A DNA stretch of 64,000 bases, taken from Heterobasidion occidentale (lineage: Eukaryota; Basidiomycota; Agaricomycetes; Russulales; Bondarzewiaceae). The notes below the pieces were generated by a model, which made no database searches, was not told where the DNA came from, and was given only the letters and a program-made list of their open reading frames with translations. Positions 1-13,023 of the stretch are shown here, piece after piece. Numbering within the stretch: the stretch's first letter is position 1; every line of letters starts with the position of its first letter. A program made the translations under genes and the position numbers. The DNA lies in contig JBCAQO010000008.1 in assembly GCA_039111635.1 (NCBI GenBank), positions 2,418,001-2,482,000 on the forward strand, read 5' to 3'.

Positions 1-1378
<1,378 letters not shown>

Positions 1379-2736
1379 TCATAGGAAATCGCCTTCCTTC
1401 TTTATTCCGTCATATTGTCTCCAGGTCTCCGTGCTAAGCGAAGTCACGCCCCACTATACACTATACTCATTTTTCATTCTCATTGTACTCTCACTTGTCA
1501 TCGTACGTGATACTCGATTTTTACCGCCATGCGCAAGCCATCTAGCAATGAAATTCAAGGTTTTGGCAGGGATGACTAGGAAGGTGGACCGTGAGAAATT
1601 ACTTCCCGATTCCATGCAATAGGCCAAAGGACGTTGTCAATGACGACAACAACGACGACATACTTTCTTGCCGATCCTTTTGATACTACGATTAACACAT
1701 CGTCTATGATAGCGCGCTCGGGTCTCAGATCTCAGACCTCATGTGAAGAGTAGCATACTCCGTTCATGTGCGTAAAATCCCCTTACCTTGTGGTGCTTGA
1801 CTCATACGCGCCTACAGATCCAAGCTAGCGGCTGCATACAGCCGCTCAGCAGTAGGAAAGGACTCGAGACGATGCACAATGTTTCGACTCGGTGTGGGTC
1901 CTCCCCTGTCCTCTCATTCGAAGCCCGCTGATATTCATCTCTCACGAATGCAGGAGAGGGTTAGTCCAGCTTAAGAAATGTCAGCGCGAACGGACAAAGC
2001 CACACCCGCCTTGACCTTCACTGGGATTCGTGACTACTTTATCTTGAGGTCACCCATCGTGATACGCATGTCCCGTGGCTCGTCGCTCAGCATGTGTATT
2101 GCGCGTTTGGGAAGGCATTAGACTTATCCTGTAGGAGGTGCCATGCGCAGACTATGCATCCATGCTCTCGAATTACGACATTTGCGTTATTTCTGCTCTG
2201 ACAGCTCTGCCTCGCTCCTTCTATGCAAGCGCTAGTGAAAGCACGACGAATATTCATATCAATGTTGTGCACGCCATTGAATGTGATACTGTCCTCTTTC
2301 GGAGCCTTTCAACTGCTCCCACGCGGATATTTGACGCGATATTAGGCATGCCGCACGGAGATTCCATTTTCGATTATCGTTCTGTATCTTCCTCTTCGCT
2401 CCCGATATACTTGTGCCACGGGGACCGACAATGGTATCGATGCAACTTAATCGAACGGCACAGCCACCGATATGACGCGACCACCTACAGATCGAGCTTA
2501 CCAAAGTACAGTGAAGCCCTCACTGTATGTCTCATGTGCTGATGCCTCTGCCATCTAGTTGCAAGCGGTTTCTCCTTAGTCGAGCATGGGTAACAACCTG
2601 TTCTGCGGTGGGCTCCAGCTGAAAAATGATTGGTCTGTATTCACATGAAAGCAGGATGCCTTCTGAGACTTCACTAACAGCCAGCTAAAAATAGAACATG
2701 AGCGTGCTTGCAGATCGCGTCTACCGCTTTCCATCG
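1379..2736. other. intergenic stretch
   Basis: No supported gene. Short open frames on both strands lack homology cues, splice continuity or coding-like composition. It separates the WDR5-like gene from the left arm of the aspartic protease inverted repeat. Confidence 0.6.
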
Positions 2737-2910
2737 CGCGGGTTTGGTATTCTTATCTGTGTTTTCGACCTACGGGTCTACGCAGCAGAGCACATGGATG
2801 ATCTGTCGGAGAGCGACCTTCTCTTCCAGAGGCTCACGCGACCTTTCGGCTTCAAGACCCAATCTGTGCAATGTGAACTCCGGACGGCCAGAGGCCTTGA
2901 GGCTTGACAA

Positions 2911-2920
2911 CATAAAAGGG
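2911..2920 (+). promoter_or_regulatory. TATA-like box of aspartic protease copy 1
   Basis: CATAAAAGGG lies about 80 bp upstream of the ATG at 3001. The same element is conserved upstream of copy 2 (8728-8737, minus strand), which supports a core promoter role. Confidence 0.5.
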
Positions 2921-3000
2921 CCTGTCTTTGGCCAGGAATGTCTACTGGTCTGCATTCCCTCCAGTCTCAGCACTAGTCCTCTCAGCGATCTTCGTTGAAA

Positions 3001-4596
3001 ATGTTCTTCCCCACCGCCTTCGTCTTGGCTGCGATGCCATTCCTCGTGGCCGCGACTCCTCTCGTCGCCTCACCCAGCACTGGCGTCGCCATTCCCATCG
3101 CAAAGCGCTCGACCTTCCACGCCGCCGATGGCTCTGTCAACGCTACCGCCTTGAGTGGCCGCGTTCGCCGCTCGGTTGCGTGAGCATCATTTACAGACCT
3201 TTATTGCGCTCGCGCTAACATTATACTCAATGTACAGTAAGATTCAGAAAGGGTTCGAGACGTACAAGAGGAACACTGGATCGCCTCACCCATTGGCCGC
3301 TGGTCTGTCCAAGAAGGCCAAGCGTGCTACAGGCAGCGACGCTCTGACCGATGACGATGCTGAGCTCTGGTACGGCAGTATTTCTGTCGGAACCCCCGCG
3401 GTTACCTTCACTGGTGAATGAATTGTGTTTTTATTTTCTTTCATCACCCGCCGCATCTCACATTTCGTACTTTCCAGTCGACTTCGACACCGGTAGCAGC
3501 GACCTATTCCTCCCGGTCCCTCGTGCACTACCAACTGCGATGGCCACACCAAGTATACCCCAAGTTCCAGCTCGACTGCTGTCGACCTCAAGAAGACCTT
3601 CTCTCTTGAGTATGGTGATGGCTCCACTGTTAGCGGCGAGCAGTACACCGACACCGTCTCCATCGCTGGATTGACTGTACGTGCTTCACCTTGACAAAGC
3701 GCGTCACGGCCAACTAACTTTCAGACATTTGTAGGCCACTAAGCAGACGCTCGGTGCGGCCAAGAAGTATTCTACCGGATTCGCCAGCGACGAATTCCCC
3801 GCCGACGGTTTGCTGGGCATGGCTTTCAAGTCGCTGTCCGACTATAACGCCAACCCGCTGTTCCAGTCCCTCGTGGCCCAGGGCAAGACCACCTCTTCCA
3901 TCTTCAGCTTCAAGCTCGCCTCGAGCGGCTCTGAGCTGTACATCGGCGGCAAAAACAGCAACCTCTACACCGGCAGCATCACCTACACCCCTGTCACCGA
4001 TGCCGTAAGACGATTTCGATCTCTGACGGGATACGGTACACTGACATGGTTCATACGTAGTCCTACTGGCAGGTTGATCTGGACGGATTGGCGGTTGATG
4101 GCACCTCTGTCCTTTCGACGACGGCCGCCATCATTGACACGGGCACCACCCAGATTGTCGGTGACCCTGACAGCGTTGCTACTGTCTACGACCAGATCAG
4201 CGGTGCGGTGTCCGCCCCGCAATACGGCGATGGCATCTATACCAGTGCGTTCACAACATTGCCTTCATTCGGGCGCCACTGCTCACTTGTTATGCGTCTT
4301 AGTCCCGTGCAGCTTCGACACTCCCATCACGCTCACTTTTAACGGGAAGGACTTCACCGTCGACCCGAGCACCTTCAACCTGGGGCCTGTGTCGAGTGGC
4401 TCGTCTACATGTGTTGGCGGACTGGCCTCTGACTCCTCGCTCACTGATGGTAAGTACACTTGCATTTTGGGGTGAGAATGGGGACTGAACGTCATTCGTT
4501 GTAGAATTCTGGATTGTCGGCGATGTCTTCTTGCAAAATGTTTACACCGTGTTCGACGCTGCCAACACTCAGGTCGGCTTTGCTGCGCTTGCGTAA
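3001..4596 (+). CDS. secreted A1-family aspartic protease, copy 1 (apparent frameshift)
   Basis: Pepsin-fold endoprotease of the agaricomycete A1 type, expected to be secreted. The N-terminus MFFPTAFVLAAMPFL is a signal peptide. A propeptide follows to KKAKRATGSDAL, a dibasic maturation site, and the mature enzyme starts near LWYGSISVGTPAV. Both catalytic motifs are present: FDTGSSDLFLP (spanning an intron at about 3416-3478) and AAIIDTGTTQIVGD. The C-terminus EFWIVGDVFLQNVYTVF ends in GFAALA and TAA. Six introns split the gene at the same sites as copy 2. After the first catalytic motif, near 3507-3516, one base is missing relative to copy 2 (CCTCCCGG against CCTTCCCGG), which throws the next segment out of frame until the intron. 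This may be a real null allele or a consensus error, since similar breaks occur in essential genes of this window. Confidence 0.85.
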
Positions 4597-4722
4597 AAGG
4601 GTTGCAGGTACCCAGAGAGTTATCGGGATTGATAGCGAAGATTGTATCACACGTTGTCGATTTTGTTGTGTATATGTATCAGTGGATGGATTTGCTTTCA
4701 AAAATCTTCGTATTGGCCGAGC

Positions 4723-5220
4723 GAGCTGTGAAGATGGTTTCACGGGTACGACATATATAAGGCTAGGGATATTGGTGGCATTTCCGCATATAAGTGGTGC
4801 ACTTGCATGAAGATCATAGATAGAACCAATGAGGCTCACTGGTCGGTGAATTCACCCCCTTCCAGACAAGAGATAGTCCATCGGTCGCATAGTGGGGGGT
4901 CGTGAGCAGTCAGTCGGGCCGTCTAACCACTGTGCCTTACGGACTGCAGGTGATGTCGAAGGCAATTGTGTGGCACTCTACGTCAAGGATAGCGTTCAAT
5001 GAAGTGTGCACAAAAACGTCGACCAAAAGTTGACCGATCAGGAAGAATCTGATAAATGAAAGCAAATAACTGTAAATCGAGGAGGTGCTCGATCGATCTC
5101 TCTCGTCGTACCTTTGGGGATTTTAGAAACGAATATATTCCATGCTTGTTGGAACTTGTGTACGAGGCACAGTCTTCGGATGTTACTATCACTACCGAAA
5201 ATCTATCAGACAATATGCCC
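4723..5220. other. intergenic, spacer of inverted repeat
   Basis: Part of the unique spacer between the two protease arms. No supported coding sequence or RNA gene. Confidence 0.5.
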
Positions 5221-6024
5221 TCAACTAGCACGATGCTGGACATACCACACTTCCCTCCTGGTGTTCTCATTCGAGACAACATGCCCGTGACAAAGTTTGA
5301 CTGTGGTATATAAAGCCATCAAGGATGCCGGGATCAAAAGGATCGGAAATTCAAACACGGGAAGTAGGAGCATATTCTGGATGGCTGCACTGGATGCTTC
5401 GAAGAGCGAAACGTGCGTGCCTCGGAACGTCGACATCAACACAATGTTCTCTGAATCAGGATTCTCTATCCCATCGAATAGCTCGACCAGTGTGATGAAG
5501 ATAGACCGTGCAAACCAGTAGCACTGATGCTGAAGCGGTGCGTAATGCGGACATTCTTCGTGAACGATCTGGAGCAGGACAGAGAGCTGATGGATGGTGG
5601 GAGCGGCCTTTGGAAAAGTGAGTGTGGTGAGGAGGACAGACATGCCGCGACGCTCGACAATACAATCGATTGAGCCATCGTGCGATATCTCCACCCGATC
5701 GAAGGCAGGCGTTGAGGAATTCGAATTCGAGTGACCATCAGCCGCAGATGAGCCATCACGCGAAGGTGACAAAGTCAGAGAAGAGAATTGCTCATCCTCA
5801 GAAGCGTTTCTGTCCATGGCCATGACACCTGTATATCCCGACTGGTCACGAATATATACGAGGAGGTACTCGTGTTCCATGTCTGTCTTGCACTTCCAAT
5901 GCTCGACGCGGTCAAGATAGCATCGCGAGCCTTCTGATGTCGATTGGATGCTTGTCGTCCAAACATTGAGACGGGCGGAGTAGTATTCGTCAGGAAACAA
6001 GTGATGAACGTTGAAACTGACCAT
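5221..6024 (-). CDS. agaricomycete-specific protein of unknown function (267 aa)
   Basis: Uninterrupted minus-strand frame of 267 codons starting MVSFNVHHLFPDEYY. It has the look of a large family of agaricomycete-only hypothetical proteins: an N-terminal beta-like part (YLLVYIRDQSG), a Ser/Asn-rich linker (around residues 95-115), and a conserved C-terminal block with LSVLLQIVHEECPHY, HQCYWFARSIF and ELFDG. I recognise this family style from experience only, and no function is known to me. It sits alone in the spacer between the two inverted protease arms. An upstream exon is possible: the minus-strand frame at 6328-6591 looks partly protein-like (VPFVEMFAEQGCENC), but I could not join the two with a clean intron. 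Confidence 0.55.
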   Translation of the reverse strand: MVSFNVHHLFPDEYYSARLNVWTTSIQSTSEGSRCYLDRVEHWKCKTDMEHEYLLVYIRDQSGYTGVMAMDRNASEDEQFSSLTLSPSRDGSSAADGHSNSNSSTPAFDRVEISHDGSIDCIVERRGMSVLLTTLTFPKAAPTIHQLSVLLQIVHEECPHYAPLQHQCYWFARSIFITLVELFDGIENPDSENIVLMSTFRGTHVSLFEASSAAIQNMLLLPVFEFPILLIPASLMALYTTVKLCHGHVVSNENTRREVWYVQHRAS

Positions 6025-6931
6025 GTAGGAGCCCTCTGTGACTCAACAATCACCGCTGTAAAAGTGGCCACGTCGGAGGTTGAAGGAGAATTGTCAACGT
6101 TGCTGCCTTCGGGAGACAACATGTGATCTTTGCCTCCTCGATTCTCACAGCTCCTTGCAATTCACAATTTTCTATGACAAGCATCAACGACCCTCCCTCC
6201 GAGATATTTCCCAAAAATATTCGAACCTGTGCGCTATGTGAACAACCATTACTCAGTGCTGGAGAGCTAATATATCTCTTATCATTTCAAGGCTCTCCGA
6301 CTCAAGTTATATCACCTTGCGAAAAATCTAGCCTGGAATAGTAGCACAATTCTCGCATCCCTGTTCGGCGAACATCTCGACGAATGGAACGTCGGTCGCT
6401 TCAAAGTCCTTCTCGCTGACTCGCGTAGTAAATCGCAGTATGTGCGCCATCTTCAATATTGGCAGAATGTCAAAGGGAAATGATGGCGGGCGTGACACGT
6501 CCACTGGCATCCAACTTTGACCGAACTCGATCCAAGTCCACATGTGGAGATATCGGGCATGGATTCCAGCTTGATGTCCATGACATTGCATTCAGTGGTA
6601 ATAGTGCAATCATCCTTTCTCGAGTTCTGTGGGCATGAGTTATGGCAGGAGATGCATTCGCTCGAGGGAAGTCTTACAGATCTTACAGTTCACACATGAA
6701 GTCTGTCGTTGAGGTAGGTGTGATCTTTCAACGATATGATAGCATACAGCCCATAAATTGATTTTCAGGCTCTCAAAGCGCGAGAACTGCCATTTTATGA
6801 TCCTTGGACTCTCCCAAGCCAGTCCCGATTTAATCCGCCCCGGACCTGTGGAAACTATTATATAGCTATGTCAGCACTGTAGAGAAGGAAAAAAATATCT
6901 TGTGTGAGCAATTAGGAAGTGGTTCACAGGC
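6025..6931. other. spacer with an unassigned minus-strand open frame
   Basis: Contains the 6328-6591 minus-strand open frame mentioned above and otherwise AT-richer noncoding sequence. No other supported feature. Confidence 0.4.
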
Positions 6932-7056
6932 CGCTCAGCCAAATATGGGGAGGTTTTGAAAGCAAGTCCAGATCCATTGATATATAATATAACCACAACA
7001 AACTCGACAACAGGTCCAATCGTCGCTGGCAGTACCAATGACTCCCGCAACCCATT

Positions 7057-8644
7057 TTACGCAAGCGCAGCAAAGCCGACCTGAGTGTTGGCAACATCGA
7101 ACACGGTGTACACATTCTGCAAGAAGACATCGCCGACAATCCAGAATTCTGTAACAGCAAAACTTAGTAGCTGTCATCACATCAGAGCGCAAATATGTAT
7201 ACTGACGGTCGGTGATCTCAGAGTCAGAGGCGAGTCCGCCAACACATGTAGACGAGCCACTCGACACAGGCCCCAAGTTGAAGGTGCTGGGGTCGACGGT
7301 GAAATCCTTCCCGCTGAAGGTGAGTGTGATGGGAGTGTTGAAGCTGCAAGGGACTGAAACATAACAGTGAGCAGTGACGCCCGAATGAAGACTATGTTGT
7401 GAACGCACTGGTATAGATGCCATCGCCGTATTGCGGGGCGGACACCGCACCGCTGATCTGGGCGTAGACAGTGGCGACATTGTCAGGGTCACCGACAATC
7501 TGGGTGGTGCCCGTGTCGATAATAGCGGCCGTCGTCGAAAGGACGGAGGTGCCGTCAACCGCCAATCCGTCCAGATCAACCTGCCAGTAGGACTACGTAT
7601 GAACCATGTCAGTGTACCGCACCTCATCAGAGATCGAAATCGTCTTACGGCCGTGGTGACAGGGGTGTAGGTGATGCTGCCGGTGTAGAGGTTGCTGTTC
7701 TTGCCACCGAGGTACAGCTCAGAGCCGCTCGAGGCGAGCTTGAAGCTGAAGACGGAAGAGGTTGTCTTTCCCTGGGCCACGAGGGACTGGAACAGCGGGT
7801 TGGCTTTGTAGTCGGACAGCGACTTGAAAGCCATGCCCAGCAAACCGTCGGCGGGGAACTCATCGCTGGCGAATCCGGTAGAATACGTCTTTGCCGCACC
7901 GAGCGTCTGCTTGGTGGCCTGTATTTGTTCACCGGTTAATTGTCTATGACCACGGGCCGGTGTGAAACACGTACAGTTAATCCAGCGATGGAGACGGTGT
8001 CGGTGTACTGCTCGCCACTGACTGTGGATCCATCACCGTATTTCAAAGTGAAAGTCTTCTTGAGGTCGACAGCAGTCGAGCTGGAGCTCGGGGTGTACTT
8101 GGTGTGACCAGCGCAGTTGGTGGTGCACGAGGGACCGGGAAGGAACAGGTCACTGCTGCCGGTGTCAAAGTCGACTATATGGTGCAAGATGTGAGATACG
8201 GCGAGGAACGAGGACAATACAATAAATTAACCAGTGTATGTCTTGGCGGGAGTGCCGACGGAGATGGTTCCGTACCAGAGCTCAGCATCGTCATCAGTCA
8301 GAGCATCCTTGCCCGTAGCGCGCTTGGCCTTCTTGGACAGACCAGCGGCCAGCGGGTGAGGCGATCCAGTGTTCCTCTCGTACGTCTCGAACCCTTTCTG
8401 GATCTTACTGAATGTCGGATCTAATATTAGCGTTAGCCCAACAAACGTCTGTAGATGACACTCACGCGACCGAATGACGAACGCGGCCGCTCAAGGCGGT
8501 AGCGTTGATAGAGCCATCGGCGGCGTGGAAGGTCGAGCGCTTTGCGATGGGGATGGCGACGCCGGTGCTGGGCGAAGCGACGAGAGGAGTCGCGGCCGCG
8601 AGGAATGGCATTGCAGCCAACACGAAAGCGGTGGGGAAGAACAT
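7057..8644 (-). CDS. secreted A1-family aspartic protease, copy 2 (intact)
   Basis: Same architecture as copy 1: signal peptide MFFPTAFVLAAMPFLAAATP, propeptide, dibasic KR site, and catalytic motifs FDTGSSDLFLPG and IIDTGTTQIVGD. The loop cysteines around SCTTNC and the C-terminus GFAALA are followed by TAA (7057-7059). The frame is open through all exons, including the segment that is broken in copy 1 (LFLPGPSCTTNCAGHTKY). Introns are GT-AG and match copy 1 in position. Differences from copy 1 are scattered substitutions (for example LGGKNSN for IGGKNSN, SEITD for SSLTD). The gene points toward copy 1, so the pair is convergent. Expected role: extracellular protein digestion. Confidence 0.9.
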
Positions 8645-8727
8645 TTCGACGGAGATCGCTGAAAGGACTAGTGCTGAGGCTCGGAGGAGGGACTGTAGAC
8701 CAGTGGAGAATCCTGAACGAAGACATG

Positions 8728-8737
8728 CCCTTTTATG
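8728..8737 (-). promoter_or_regulatory. TATA-like box of aspartic protease copy 2
   Basis: CATAAAAGGG on the minus strand, about 85 bp upstream of the ATG at 8644. Identical to the element before copy 1. Confidence 0.5.
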
Positions 8738-8910
8738 TTGTCGAGCTCCAAGGCCTCAAGGCCCGTAAACACTGCACAAAGTGGGTCTTGACACTGAATG
8801 TGAAGCCCCGGAACAGATGATCGGTCCCCGACAGATCTTCCATGTGCTCCGATGTGCAAAAGTGTGCAGACCCGTTGGTCAAACTTACGGATAAGAACAC
8901 CAAACCCGCG

Positions 8911-10769
8911 TGGTATAACCAATCTCCAAATTGGCAAGCATGCCTGGGTTACATTTTTAGTCGGTGGCCAGCAGAAGAGCTGATCGTAGAAATAACGAGT
9001 ACCCGCTGTCAAGGACTTGACGGACAAATGACCAGATGGTAGACAATGGTAGATGGGATTCATAGAACGCAGTAGTTCTGCCTTGGACTTGATCCGTTCG
9101 TCAAAAAAGGGTCCAATTAGTCGAGTCGCACAGCGACCTCATCCTGATCAACATCACAGATGCACGTTCTCTGTGCAGCATGCTTACTGTCGCTCAAATG
9201 GCCGTATGGAAGGAAGCGTGAGGATATAAATGACTCCGAAAGAGGATGTAATCACCTCGAATGGAATAGTCATGCCAGTACTAACATTCGTCGCACCTGT
9301 GCTTGTGCGTTCCAAGGGGGCGAGAAGAGGGCGGAAGTAACAGGAAGTAACAGATCAGGACGACGTATGAAATTTGAAAGCATGGAAGAGATTGCGTCAA
9401 CTCCCGCATGACGCCTTCAACAGGATAAGTCTAATGCTTTTTGACGCGCGTCATGCGCGTGCTGCAGCGATATCCGCAAAGGGCAACGCGTATCACGTTG
9501 GGGAGCTCGGTGATGCACTCCGAACTTCCTCCTGCACTCTTTTGCTGCCGTGTGCTCGTGATCGCAAAGATCTATTTATGGCATCATCGTAGCCTTTGGA
9601 GAGCCGCATCGGCTCGCATCAGCCACCAGAACACGCGTACTATCTCTCAAATTCAATTCTACGACTCGGGCGGTGACCGAGAGCATGTGGAGGAGAGCGG
9701 GGGATAGGGACGCAATAGGTCTCAGTTCCTCGCTCGACACCTGGCGTGGTGGGGGTTATTTTTAGAACAAGGTAGTATGCTGCAGGGACCACAAGACATT
9801 TGTGATCTTCTAGCCATGCACCGTACGGCGAAGAGGGGGAGGGGTGCGACAGCGACGAAAGATTTGAAAATCCGGGCGAGATGAGTGCACTGGTGAAGGT
9901 TATTATCGAGTTTCGTGTTATGATGTTACACCCTGTTACACCCCACCGGACGCGTCAAGTGAGAGCATGTAGAGGCTAGTAGAGGAAGTATTTTGAATGC
10001 CAAGACAAGGGATCTTCGAAATTCGCCGAGGGAATGCACTGGGAATGCTTGCAAGGTCTTGGAATGCTCTTGGAGATTCTGCTGGAAAGCTTGGCTCTCC
10101 ATGCGCTGAGCCTTCGTAGGAGTTCGCAGGTCAAGACCAAAATTAACGGAAGCGGATGGTGCACGACGGCGACACTACGGCGACTCGGAGAGATCTGAAG
10201 TAGATTGCGAGACGCAGCACCTTGCAGCACCTGGTATAGACACCGACTACATCTGCGAAGTTGCGAAGAGTAGGCCTGTTGCCTGTGTACTTGGTGCTGT
10301 CTAGCAAATCGTGTTGATCTATGCCAGAGAGTGTTCAAGCCCTGCGATGGACACAGTGGCTCCTGAGTGTGGTCGCGACTCGCGACTGAGATGAAGTATA
10401 GAGAGAACTCGAAACACGCGACAGAACAACCTGTGTTTGTTGAAAATCGTGTGGTTCTATTTCCGATGGATTGGGTGTGGTAAGGATGTCAGAGAAGTAG
10501 CACACCAAAGGATGACCGCAGACGCATAGAAGTTGTTGCGGCCATGGCGTGTATGTTGTTGGCTCGAATGTCGCTCGGCAATGTGAATGTGAAAGCTCCA
10601 TATTGGGAACGCTTTCCCACGGATAGCGCCGCTCTCTGCCTGCATCGACCCATTGTATCGCAACCAACTCTATGCTTCTGAGCTAGCATCGTCTTCGAGT
10701 GCTCTAGGAGGTCTCTGAGCTGGCTGACCTGAAACACCCGAGCGCTGTAGGACCCAATTGTCCTCGCCC
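8911..10769. other. long intergenic stretch
   Basis: About 1.9 kb with no supported gene. Several open frames of 60-120 codons on both strands (for example 9976-10338 and 10335-10667, both minus) lack coding signature. No RNA gene or repeat recognised. Confidence 0.5.
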
Positions 10770-11665
10770 ATGAGTTTCGGTGATGCGGCCTTGCCCACAA
10801 GGTCGCCCATACCCGAATGGCCATCGCTCTACAACCCTGTCATCGAGGTTTACAATCTTGAACATCACGGACCGGTGCAGTCGAACGGACGTTATCTGTA
10901 CAATGCAAACGGTTCGCCCTCCGCACTCGGTCCATGCTCACTCGACGCAGCTTGGCTGATTGCTACGACCCGCGCAGACATCTTCCGCTTCACATTCTAC
11001 TGGGCTCTGATCTTCCACGCGCCGCTCTTTCTGTTTTGCGGGTTCTACGCGTTTGTCAACATCGCCTTCCCGCCGCGTCGCTTCAAACCTCCGCGCATGC
11101 GACCACGAACGCCAGCACGTCCTCCGCGCGCGCACACGCTTTTACAACCACCTCCGTCGACTCCGCCTATCCCCATCCCACTGACTCCCCTCTCTTCCTC
11201 TTCAGCGACATCTCCCTCTGCCCTCCTCTATCATGTTTCCCAGACACCAATCACACCAATAACGCCGTCCTTTTCGGATCAGCCGCCCCGCCTGCACCAG
11301 CAGAACGACCGCCGCTCGCCGCTTGTCCACGCCCTTCTTATTCTCTTCACATTCATGGTCGCCACCGTCGGCGCGGCGCTTGCAGAGAGCGTCGTCGTAG
11401 GGTACATATTGGCGGGCCTGTACCACTCGGCGGATTTCAGCATGAGCACGTACGTTGACGATTTCGTTGTTGTTTCGTGTGTGTCGGGCACAGCCCTGAT
11501 TGTTGCTGTGTCACTCGTGCAGGTGGGTTCCTTTTGTTTGGGGCCTTGTTATTGCCCTCGTGGGCGCGCTAGGGTGCGTATGTGTTCAGCTTGAGCGTCG
11601 TCAACGGATTGTTTGTTGACTTTGCGTTCAATAGGATCTTCCCAGGTGTCATTCATCGCATCTAA
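10770..11665 (+). CDS. TMEM170-like integral membrane protein
   Basis: Three exons (10770-11449, 11523-11573, 11635-11665) give 253 codons in frame from ATG (MSFGDAALP) to TAA. The protein has a first membrane segment (FYWALIFHAPLFLFCGFYAF, about residues 80-100), then a long Pro/Thr/Ser-rich loop. A second membrane segment (LLILFTFMVATVGAALAESV) follows, then VVGYILAGLY and a third hydrophobic stretch spliced from exon 2 (WVPFVWGLVIALVGALG), ending IFPGVIHRI. The order WALIFHxP, a variable loop, then two C-terminal helices resembles TMEM170-type fungal membrane proteins, a family linked to ER and nuclear envelope shape in animals. The loop is much longer than in animals. Family assignment is by eye. 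Confidence 0.65.
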
Positions 11666-12944
11666 GACTAGCGAGAGGACATCAGCTTCATTTACTATGG
11701 ACAGTCATAATTTTTGAATCCTGTGATACCCGCCCTCGCGACACATTCCAATTGTACTTGTACATTCTGCAAATTCTTCTGCATTGATCGTCGTAGCTAT
11801 GTATGGCCATTTCGGGTGATTCTCGCGGCATCCCAGCGGACACCTGCTTGCCTGGCCTCTTACCTGGTCAAAGATTTTCAACGAAGAAGTGCAACATGCG
11901 CCTTATCACAGGGCTTCTTTCATGCCGGATCCAACATTTGCAGTTGATTACCCGATCTTCGTCGACCATCTACGTCCCGTTTACGGTGAGCTAGCTTCGG
12001 TCCCCTATCTTTCCTTCGTTCGCGGACATTTGATTGACGAAAGATCTCAGAAACCAATGTACAGGAATCCAGCGCGCGCGCGTTTTCGCCTCAAGGCGTC
12101 TCTTCGCCAGCGCCCGCCCACGAGACTCATTCATAGTGTCGACTTGGAATACGGGGCGCCAAGACGGACGGTTTTAGAACTGACATCTTTTCGGCTTGTT
12201 TTATGATGTGCATGCGGACGCTCACTGTCACAGCAGATGTGGAAACGCGTTTGTCGGCAGTCAGCTCGGCATTGCACTCTTCGCGGACGATCTCACGTTC
12301 TTCCCATTGTTGAGGGCGACTGGCGATACGACACTTCAGAGTGTCCTGGCGTTTACCTCGTCGCCGATCTCAGGTTCATGCATGCGCTTCGTTGTGTGTC
12401 TCGACGGCTGCGGACGACAGGGCATGCAACATGCTAATAATAGGGGCACTGTAACTCTTCAAAGGCATCTCGCTGATTGTCGTCCTAACGAAGTCTCGAT
12501 CCAGCGTTGTCAAGCGCCATCGTCTGCAGGGCGAATTGGCAAGAATCGGCCTGCTGGACAGTTGCTGGACTCGGCGAGCAATTGAAAATTCATAAGATGT
12601 TGTGACATGTGAAGATTCTAGCTACACCCAGGCATCCTAGCTCTTCGACATTACTGTACCTTCACTGCTCTCAATCTGCTATTGAGTTGAAAAGACTTGA
12701 CGTTACAGTTCTAGCCTACCCGTATCAGCTTCGAGACTCATGCCAGGCAGCAGGCCGCCTCAGTAGCGCCTGTAGGCGCCTGTTCACTGCCTGTTCGTTT
12801 CGGACTCGGTAGGGCGAGGCGTCGGCCGAAGACGGCACCGTTCCGTAAACCCCCGACCAGCCCCTGAACTCCTGGCTCCACAACATTCGCTGTCGACACA
12901 GCTGCACTATTTTCGCACTCTCCCTTCGACCGCTCTCCCTTCGA
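11666..12944. other. intergenic stretch
   Basis: No supported gene. The open frames at 11714-12206 and 12196-12585 show no family motifs or splice logic. Confidence 0.5.

Positions 12945-13013
<69 letters not shown>
12945..13013 (+). repeat. (ACG)23 microsatellite in 5' leader
   Basis: Perfect trinucleotide tract of 23 ACG units directly upstream of the ATG at 13024, so probably in the 5' untranslated region of the next gene. A likely length-polymorphic marker. Confidence 0.9.
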
Positions 13014-13023
13014 TTAGAAGACG

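Larger units (their letters stand above)
2737..4722 (+). repeat. left arm of a ~2 kb inverted duplication
   Basis: This arm carries the promoter, coding region and 3' flank of aspartic protease copy 1. Read on the + strand it matches the reverse complement of 6932-8910. Similarity starts at GCGGGTTTGG near 2737 and persists past the stop codon to TTGCTTTCAAAA and GAGCG near 4722. All intron positions are shared. Coding exons are very similar, while promoter and introns are more diverged. Confidence 0.85.
6932..8910 (-). repeat. right arm of the ~2 kb inverted duplication
   Basis: Reverse-complement partner of 2737-4722. It holds promoter, coding region and 3' flank of aspartic protease copy 2. 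The outer boundary lies near CAAACCCGCG (8901-8910) and the inner boundary near CCGCTCAGCC (about 6932). Confidence 0.85.

Noticed and set aside
9976..10824. Overlapping minus-strand open frames of 110-120 codons
   Set aside because: No recognisable domain, signal peptide or consistent exon joining; treated as intergenic.
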